NCBI RefSeq assembly: GCF_000159955.1
Contig: NZ_GG695978.1
Coordinates: forward strand, 144,579 to 158,465
Reading direction: 5' to 3'
From: Paenibacillus sp. oral taxon 786 str. D14
Lineage (GTDB): Bacteria > Bacillota > Bacilli > Paenibacillales > Paenibacillaceae
DNA length: 13,887 nt
Each line of letters starts with the position of its first letter. Position 1 is the stretch's first letter. Shown piece by piece: positions 7,392 to 13,887 of this stretch. Both the position numbers and the translations under genes were made by a program. The notes below the pieces were generated by a model, which was not told the DNA's origin, did no database searches, and saw only the letters and a list, made by a program, of their open reading frames with translations.

Positions 7392-8330
7392 ATGATGAAT
7401 GCCCAAACGGTCGTCAACAGCAAGCCGAGGAAGCGGCTTGGACTTCGGCTGTGGCCATACTTGTTTTCGCTTCCGTTCGTGCTTCTGTATTTGGCGTTTC
7501 AGTTTTATCCGGTCGTATATTCGTTTTTCCTCAGTTTTCACGAGTGGAACGGTGTCAGCGAGAAACGGTTTGTCGGATTCAGCAATTATGTGACGCTGTT
7601 TACAAAAGATCCGTTGTTTTACAAATCGATTTACAACACGGTCGTCATCTTGCTGATGTCGTTACCGGCCCTGATCTTATCCGGCATGCTTCTGGCTTAT
7701 CTCATTTTTAACATGGTCAACGGGCGTATGTTTTTTTAAACGGCGAATTTTCTGCCTTATATTACTACGCCTGTCGCCATAGGCTTCATTTTCTCCTTTA
7801 TGTTTGACTGGCAGACAGGGATCATCAACGCCTTATTCGTAAAGATGGGCTTGCTTAAGGACGGGATCTACTGGTTACAGGACCCCTGGCTGTCCCGGAT
7901 CATCATCGCAATTATGATCGTGTGGCGGAATTTGGGTTACTTTATCGCAATCTATTTAGCGGGGATGACGGCCATTTCCCAAGATGTCTACGAGGCAGCG
8001 AAGGTGGATGGAGCAACAGCGCTTCATACCTTCACCCGCATCACGCTGCCGCTGCTTAGAAATATCTCCGTGTTCCTCATTGTTACTTCAATCATCGGAA
8101 GCCTGCAGTTGTTTGACGAGCCGAAGCTGTTGTACGGCGGCTGGACGGCTAGCCAGGTTGGCGGACCGGACAATGCGGCGCTGACGATCATCTGGAAGTT
8201 CGTCAACGATTCGTTTATGAATGTTCGTTTTGGGTATGGTGCGACGATCGCTTATGCCTTGTTCATGCTGATCGTTGTTTTCTCAATCGCCAGCTATAAG
8301 CTCTCCATGGGGAAGGGGGATCAGGAATGA
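7392..8330 (+). pseudogene. Sugar ABC transporter permease 1 (MalF/LplB type), interrupted by an in-frame stop
   Basis: The whole span would encode a 312-residue inner-membrane permease of a CUT1 importer, but codon 116 (7737-7739) is TAA. Upstream are 115 residues with two hydrophobic segments (~16-45 and ~77-105), ending NGRMFF. Downstream, the same frame continues at once with TANFLPYITTPVAIGF, includes the cytoplasmic EAA loop that docks the ATPase (EAAKVDGATALHTFTRITLP), and ends at 8330. The two parts therefore need no frameshift to join. One base change (AAA to TAA, Lys to stop after FF) explains the break, in a run reading seven T then three A. An ATG at 7800 (MFDWQTG) could begin a separate polypeptide but has no ribosome binding site. 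The start at 7392 is supported by AAAGGGGG nearby. The last four bases overlap permease 2 (ATGA). This is either a real nonsense mutation or a sequencing error. The family assignment is firm, the functional state is not. Confidence 0.85.
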
Positions 8331-9130
8331 AGATCGTAAAATGGGCGTTTCTCAGCCTAGTTACCCTCGCTTCGCTGTTCCCTTTTTATGTGATGTTGAT
8401 GATGTCGACGTATTATTCTGAAGACATTTTCAAAGGCCTGCCGTTGATTCCTTCCGATTATTTGCTGGAAAACTTGAAAACCGTGTTTAAGACCAACTTC
8501 GTACAGGTTTACTTGAACAGTATGATCGTTTCGGTATCCGCAGTTTTTATCGGCGTTTTCACCGCTACGATGATCGGTTATGCGGTAGCTAAATACCAAT
8601 TTAAGCTGAGGAGCTTTCTTCGCTATTTCATTATCATTACGATGATGGTCCCCAGCCAGGTTGGCTTGATTGGCTACGTCATCGAGATGAGAACGCTGGG
8701 GTTCGGCAATACGCTTCTCTCCGTCATTCTGGTTTGGAGCGCGTGGTCGTTTGGCGCTTTTTTCATGGTGCAGTTTATCAAGGACACGGTGCCAAATGAA
8801 GTCATCGAATGCGCGAGGATCGACGGGGCATCGGAGCCGCGAATCTTCTTTAACATCGTTATCCCGTTAATTAAGCCGGGGCTGGCCACGTTGGCGACGC
8901 TGGTGTTTCTCTGGTCATGGAACAACTACTTGCTGCCGTTAGTTACGATCAATAACAGCGATAACTATACGATCCCGCTGTTTGTTTCAACGCTGGGGTT
9001 TGTCCACCGGACCGATTATGGTGCCCGAATGGCGGCGCTGGGGTTGTCGACACTGCCTGTTCTGATCATCTTCCTGTTTGGCAGCCGCTCATTCATTAAA
9101 GGGATTACCTCAGGGGCCGTGAAGGGATAA
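8327..9130 (+). CDS. Sugar ABC transporter permease 2 (MalG/AraQ type)
   Basis: This 267-residue inner-membrane protein is the second permease of the CUT1 importer. Hydrophobic segments include residues ~5-27, ~62-88, ~101-122, ~128-147 and ~235-256. The EAA-loop motif that contacts the ATPase is present as ECARIDGASEPRIFFNIVIPLIKPG, with Cys in place of the first Ala. The start codon overlaps the stop of permease 1 (ATGA), which implies coupled translation in roughly equal amounts. That coupling would be lost if ribosomes stop at codon 116 of permease 1. The protein is slightly shorter at the N-terminus than many family members. No ATP-binding subunit is encoded in the window; such importers in this phylum commonly share an MsmX-type ATPase encoded elsewhere. 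Confidence 0.92.
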   Translation: MKIVKWAFLSLVTLASLFPFYVMLMMSTYYSEDIFKGLPLIPSDYLLENLKTVFKTNFVQVYLNSMIVSVSAVFIGVFTATMIGYAVAKYQFKLRSFLRYFIIITMMVPSQVGLIGYVIEMRTLGFGNTLLSVILVWSAWSFGAFFMVQFIKDTVPNEVIECARIDGASEPRIFFNIVIPLIKPGLATLATLVFLWSWNNYLLPLVTINNSDNYTIPLFVSTLGFVHRTDYGARMAALGLSTLPVLIIFLFGSRSFIKGITSGAVKG

Positions 9131-9169
9131 GGGGCAAAGCGGAACCGTCGGAATCAAGCTTCTAATCTA

Positions 9170-9176
9170 AGAGGTG
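9170..9176 (+). promoter_or_regulatory. Ribosome binding site that favours the ATG at 9183
   Basis: AGAGGTG lies six bases before ATG 9183. The in-frame GTG at 9174 is part of this site itself and has no other site upstream, so it is an unlikely start. Confidence 0.7.
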
Positions 9177-9182
9177 AATCGA

Positions 9183-10466
9183 ATGTACAAGATCAGCACG
9201 CATCTTCCCCGCAAACTGACCATAACGATGTGGGATTTCTCCTGGTATACGATGACGATGCCGGGTGAGCCGTTTCACGATTTGGAGCAATGCTTCAAGG
9301 AGGCGGTGGAAAGGGGCTACAATACGATTCGCATCTGCGCGATGCCCTGCCTGTTGTTTAAGGCGGACGGCCCGCGCCATGGGCGATTGGCCTTCTCCAA
9401 TCTTGGCTCAGTGGGAGTCAGGACACGCTGGTATAATTGCAAGGGTGGTGCGGAAATCGATGGTCACCAGCATTTATTAAATCTGTTCACGCTGGCAAAG
9501 CAATATGACATGTTCATCATCCTATCTTCTTGGGAGTATCAACAGAGCCCAAGCTTCCTGAAAACTCCGGAGCTATTCGAAGCGCTGCAGGCGATTCCGC
9601 CGCAGGAACGATTTATGGCTTTGGCCTTGTCGATGGATCAGTTGATCCGCTTCGTCAAAGCGGCTGGGCTTGGGGACCGCATCGCTTACGTGGAATTGCA
9701 TAATGAGATCGAGTTTGGGCGGTTGAGTCAGATGGCGTTGGAGGCGGGTATCCCGTCCCGGCAGCTTGGCAAGCTGATCCGGTATACGAAGTCTTATGTG
9801 GAGGAGGCGCTTGCCTATTTACAAGAGCAGCATGCCGATCTTCGGATCACCGGCTGCTACACGCTGAACGAACCCTATTCCAAAGACAGTGTGCCGGGTA
9901 ACGAGGAGGTCGCCCATTTTCATATGTATATTAACGGCGTATTGCAGCAGTTGATGGAGGAGACAGGGATCCGTAATCCGAATATTAAATTTCCTAATGC
10001 TTTGGTACGATCTCTACTAAGAGATGATGCTCCGCCGTTTGAGGACTACCGGCTGCCCGTCGGCGAGGAATGGCGAATGCATGAAAATCCGGTCGGACTA
10101 AAGCTGATGTACGTCCATGACTGGTGCGACCCGGTGAAATGGGATTTATACTTGTATGAGCATTACGGCGCACATAAGCAAGCGATGCTGCAGAAGGTGG
10201 ACGAACGGTTTCAGGAAACCGCGGATTGGGCAGAGAAGCACGACATTCCGGTTGTTATAGGCGAAGGATATGTCGGCTATACGCCGCTGTTCGCCCAATT
10301 TGAGGAAGGTCCGATCGGCAAAGCTATTGCGGAATACGCCATACGAAAAGGGATGGAGCACGGCTTTTGGGGCATGGTGCTCTGCTCCAATTGCGCTCCT
10401 CATCATCCCTTTTGGTCCGACGTCGCTTGGCAGCAGAAGTGGAACCGGTTTATTTTGAACAGTTGA
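9183..10466 (+). CDS. Cellulase-like TIM-barrel protein, probable cytoplasmic glycoside hydrolase
   Basis: This 427-residue protein lacks a signal peptide and should act in the cytoplasm. It resembles the 'cellulase-like' relatives of glycoside hydrolase family 5 (clan A TIM barrels). The opening TITMWDFSWYT matches the first barrel strand of that group. ELHNEIEFG supplies the Asn-Glu pair typical of clan A, making E175 the likely acid/base. VVIGEGYVGYTP places E361 at the expected nucleophile position. These catalytic roles are inferred from motif position, not from an alignment. The gene lies 52 bases after permease 2, with no promoter or terminator between, and is the last gene before a strong terminator. 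It is therefore probably co-transcribed with the transporter and may cleave the imported oligosaccharide. The substrate is unknown, and a non-hydrolytic or different glycosidase role cannot be excluded. Confidence 0.75.
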   Translation: MYKISTHLPRKLTITMWDFSWYTMTMPGEPFHDLEQCFKEAVERGYNTIRICAMPCLLFKADGPRHGRLAFSNLGSVGVRTRWYNCKGGAEIDGHQHLLNLFTLAKQYDMFIILSSWEYQQSPSFLKTPELFEALQAIPPQERFMALALSMDQLIRFVKAAGLGDRIAYVELHNEIEFGRLSQMALEAGIPSRQLGKLIRYTKSYVEEALAYLQEQHADLRITGCYTLNEPYSKDSVPGNEEVAHFHMYINGVLQQLMEETGIRNPNIKFPNALVRSLLRDDAPPFEDYRLPVGEEWRMHENPVGLKLMYVHDWCDPVKWDLYLYEHYGAHKQAMLQKVDERFQETADWAEKHDIPVVIGEGYVGYTPLFAQFEEGPIGKAIAEYAIRKGMEHGFWGMVLCSNCAPHHPFWSDVAWQQKWNRFILNS

Positions 10467-10479
10467 GATAGACGCTAAC

Positions 10480-10515
10480 GCTCTTTTGCCTTCTTTAAGG
10501 CAAAGGGGCTTTTTT
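10480..10515 (+). terminator. Rho-independent terminator of the sugar-uptake operon
   Basis: Arms 10480-10492 and 10497-10509 pair over 13 positions, two of them G-T, around a CTTT loop. Six T follow (10510-10515). The hairpin begins 14 bases after the stop of the cellulase-like gene. Confidence 0.9.
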
Positions 10516-10543
10516 ACGTTTCGCGGAGTTGGATCCCGTCGAA

Positions 10544-10572
10544 TTGACGCTGCTGTGAATTTGGGGCATTAT
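10544..10572 (+). promoter_or_regulatory. Probable sigma-A promoter for zur-yidD
   Basis: TTGACG (10544-10549) and CATTAT (10567-10572) are separated by 17 bases and lie between the preceding terminator and the zur ribosome binding site. The -35 is good and the -10 moderate. I see no convincing Zur-box palindrome here, so autoregulation is not supported. Confidence 0.55.
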
Positions 10573-10603
10573 TAGAAGAGACGCATGGAACGAAGGTGCA
10601 GAC

Positions 10604-10610
10604 GGGAGGA
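10604..10610 (+). promoter_or_regulatory. Ribosome binding site that fixes the zur start
   Basis: GGGAGGA is seven bases before ATG 10618. The frame extends upstream to ATG 10585, but that start lacks a good site and would add an arginine-rich 11-residue tail not expected for Fur-family proteins. The ATG at 10611, directly abutting the site, is in another frame. Confidence 0.75.
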
Positions 10611-10617
10611 ATGTCAC

Positions 10618-11079
10618 ATGCTGTCGACCGAGGAGATTATAAAAGTGATGTCCAGCCGGGGACTGCGGATTACCGACCAACGCAAAAGCTTGGCCAAACT
10701 GTTCGCTGAGCGGGACGGGTATTTGACCCCTAAGGACGTCTATGAATATATGGGTAAGGAATACAGCGGCCTTAGCTTTGATACCGTGTACCGGAACCTC
10801 CGGGTGATGGAGGAGCTGGGGGTGTTGGAGCAGGTCGTATTTGAGGACGGTTTGAAGTTCCGAGCCAGCTGCAGCAGTGAAGGGCATCATCACCATCATA
10901 TGATCTGCTTGCAATGTGAGAAGACGTATCCGATTCATTTCTGCCCGATGCCGCTGACCGATGCGCCGGAGCAGTTCCAGGTTGTGAAGCATAAGTTTGA
11001 GGTATTTGGGTATTGCAAAAATTGCCGGCCGGACGGCAAGCCGCAGGATGCCGCGCCGGAGCAACACGAGGTGCACTGA
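10618..11079 (+). CDS. zur: Fur-family zinc-responsive repressor Zur
   Basis: This 153-residue protein is a Fur-family dimeric repressor, most like Zur, which represses zinc-uptake genes when zinc is plentiful. An N-terminal winged helix (residues ~5-80) holds the recognition helix region [18 protein letters not shown]. The C-terminal dimerisation and metal domain has a five-histidine run (90-94) followed by CLQC (C97, C100), and a second pair CKNC (C133, C136). The four cysteines should hold the structural zinc. The segment from the first pair through CPM and HKFEVFGYC resembles Bacillus Zur as I recall it, more than Fur or PerR. Length fits the family (~145-155). The five His are natural to this family and not an added tag. 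It is followed after one base by yidD. The Zur versus Fur distinction rests on remembered similarity. Confidence 0.85.
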   Translation: MLSTEEIIKVMSSRGLRITDQRKSLAKLFAERDGYLTPKDVYEYMGKEYSGLSFDTVYRNLRVMEELGVLEQVVFEDGLKFRASCSSEGHHHHHMICLQCEKTYPIHFCPMPLTDAPEQFQVVKHKFEVFGYCKNCRPDGKPQDAAPEQHEVH

Positions 11080-11080
11080 G

Positions 11081-11362
11081 ATGGGGCTCGTCCGCAAAAC
11101 GTTTCAGGCGCCGATCCACGTGTACCGCAAGTTTATTTCGCCGCTCAAGCCGCCAACCTGCAGGTTTTATCCGACCTGCTCGGCATATGCTTTGGAGGCG
11201 ATTGAGGTCCATGGCCCGCTGAAAGGGTCTTGGCTGGCGGCCAAACGGATCGTGAAATGCCAGCCGTTTCATCCGGGCGGTTATGATCCGGTTCCCCCTA
11301 AGGTAGAGAAGAAGCGCGGGGGAGAGCAAGGCACGCCTCCGCTGAGCGGCGGACAAGCCTAA
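11081..11362 (+). CDS. yidD: Membrane protein insertion efficiency factor YidD
   Basis: This 93-residue protein belongs to the small YidD family, peripheral inner-membrane proteins that assist YidC/Sec-dependent insertion of membrane proteins. The family core is clear: [20 protein letters not shown] with Cys 27 and Cys 33, then [29 protein letters not shown] with Cys 60. The N-terminus is amphipathic and basic, as usual. The last ~20 residues ([17 protein letters not shown]) form a polar tail beyond the family core. Translation starts one base after the zur stop, with GAGGTG at 11068-11073 inside the end of zur, so the two are probably coupled. No terminator follows before the metG promoter. 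Confidence 0.93.
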   Translation: MGLVRKTFQAPIHVYRKFISPLKPPTCRFYPTCSAYALEAIEVHGPLKGSWLAAKRIVKCQPFHPGGYDPVPPKVEKKRGGEQGTPPLSGGQA

Positions 11363-11394
11363 TCGCATTTGTGCGAGACCAACTCCAGCGCGGC

Positions 11395-11423
11395 TTGACA
11401 CGGTTTGGAAATTTTTTTAATAT
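11395..11423 (+). promoter_or_regulatory. Strong sigma-A promoter for the metG T-box leader
   Basis: TTGACA (11395-11400), a 17-base spacer, and TAATAT (11418-11423) form a near-consensus promoter. Transcription should begin near 11430, about 35 bases before the recognisable T-box stem I. Of the 414 bases between yidD and metG, this promoter and the T-box account for most. Bases 11363-11394 show nothing I can name. Confidence 0.85.
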
Positions 11424-11463
11424 AAAGTTTGAAATGAACAACCTCAACCTCAATACTTTCCAG

Positions 11464-11740
11464 TGAACGGATGAGTACAAGGATTGGATCCAGCCACAGA
11501 GAGCCGGGGGAGCTGCAAACCGGTCTGGAGCGTCTTTGGAATATGGTCCGGGAGGAACCGTCTTTGAGCCGAGCAGCGTGCGCTTTATGCGCAGCGCTTC
11601 GGTAAGGAGATGGCGTAGAGTCCGGCGTTAACGGACGGTCGAATTTCGACCAACGGAGCCCGCAGCCTGTGAAGGAGCGGGGAAATTGGGTGGTAACGCG
11701 TGAGAACTCTCCCGCCCCATATGGGGCGGGAGTTTTTTTG
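11464..11740 (+). ncRNA. T-box riboswitch (methionine-specific) upstream of metG
   Basis: This leader binds uncharged tRNA to control read-through into metG. Stem I hallmarks are GATGAGTA near 11470, CAGAGAGCCGGG at ~11496-11508 and the downstream GCTGCAAACCGG. An ATG at 11543-11545, in the GGAATATGGTCC context, sits where the specifier codon is expected and reads Met, matching the downstream gene. The T-box proper is TGGGTGGTAACGCG (11687-11700), against the usual AGGGTGGNACCGCG. Its TGGT (11691-11694) can pair with the NCCA end of a tRNA with discriminator A. A terminator hairpin follows. In starvation, uncharged tRNA-Met should favour the antiterminator. The specifier assignment is by position and match to metG; I did not fold the RNA. 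Confidence 0.88.
11709..11739 (+). terminator. T-box leader terminator (regulated)
   Basis: CTCCCGCCCCA (11709-11719) pairs perfectly with TGGGGCGGGAG (11722-11732), and seven T follow (11733-11739). It lies nine bases after the T-box sequence and 37 before the metG start, the usual position for a terminator that competes with the antiterminator. Confidence 0.93.
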
Positions 11741-11770
11741 TTGTATTTGTCATGAAATAAAAGGAGATGA

Positions 11771-13798
<2,028 letters not shown>

Positions 13799-13813
13799 TC
13801 AGACGGATAAGCG

Positions 13814-13843
13814 ATGACTTGCGGTATGCTCACCGCAAGTCAT
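13814..13843 (+). repeat. Perfect inverted repeat after metG
   Basis: ATGACTTGCGGT (13814-13825) pairs over 12 bases with ACCGCAAGTCAT (13832-13843) around a six-base loop. No T-run follows. It may stabilise the 3' end of the metG transcript or bind a protein; either role is inferred. Confidence 0.6.
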
Positions 13844-13848
13844 CCAGG

Positions 13849-13874
13849 CCGCCAGAGGAACCTTCCTCTGGCGG
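13849..13874 (+). terminator. Rho-independent terminator after metG
   Basis: CCGCCAGAGGA (13849-13859) pairs with TCCTCTGGCGG (13864-13874) over 11 bases with a four-base loop. It is followed by TTTT and a T-rich tail interrupted by G, running to the window end. It likely ends the metG transcript. Confidence 0.85.
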
Positions 13875-13887
13875 TTTTGTTTGTTGT

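Noticed and set aside
7731..7740. Programmed frameshift on the T7A3 run in permease 1
   Set aside because: The downstream half is in the same frame as the upstream half, so a plus or minus one shift would move ribosomes out of the correct frame.
10885..10901. Five-histidine run in zur as a possible engineered tag
   Set aside because: It is internal and directly precedes the CxxC metal site, where Zur proteins naturally carry a His-rich stretch.
11338..11354. CCGCTGAGCGG hairpin at the end of yidD as a possible terminator
   Set aside because: The stem is short, lies inside the coding region, and is not followed by a T-run.

Overview
The window looks like chromosomal DNA from a Gram-positive, low-to-mid GC spore-former of the Paenibacillaceae, most likely Paenibacillus or a close relative. 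The grounds are strong AGGAGG-type ribosome binding sites, a methionine T-box leader in front of metG, a YesM/YesN-type two-component pair beside a CUT1 sugar ABC transporter, and a large exported protein with a copper-amine-oxidase-N-like 'stalk' domain. The genus is inferred from gene content. No search was run. All genes recognised are on the + strand.

Layout. (1) 158-2350 encodes an exported cell-surface protein (signal peptide, acidic linker, stalk domain, two PKD-like modules, large unassigned C-terminal part). It is closed by a strong GAGA-loop terminator. (2) 2504-5852 encodes a two-component system: a CheY-like/AraC response regulator, then a sensor kinase whose start overlaps the regulator's stop. 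(3) 5928-10466 is a carbohydrate-uptake operon: lipoprotein solute-binding protein, permease 1, permease 2 and a cytoplasmic cellulase-like TIM-barrel protein. A near-consensus cre (CcpA) site lies just upstream, and a stem-loop separates the binding protein from the permeases. No ATP-binding subunit is present, so a shared MsmX-type ATPase encoded elsewhere is presumably used. Permease 1 is interrupted by an in-frame TAA at codon 116, with the same reading frame continuing on the far side. (4) 10544-11362 is a small unit of zur (Fur-family zinc regulator) and yidD (membrane-insertion factor), one base apart. (5) 11395-13874 is metG with its own sigma-A-like promoter, a T-box leader with a Met specifier, a leader terminator, and tandem hairpins after the gene.

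The kinase probably senses an extracellular sugar or the loaded binding protein, and the regulator turns on the transporter. The binding protein and two permeases import an oligosaccharide, which the cytoplasmic TIM-barrel protein may hydrolyse, under CcpA repression. This scheme is inferred from gene order and family knowledge. I did not find a clearly new biological system. The strongest anomaly is the nonsense codon in permease 1, followed by the unassigned substrate and enzyme of the uptake locus.
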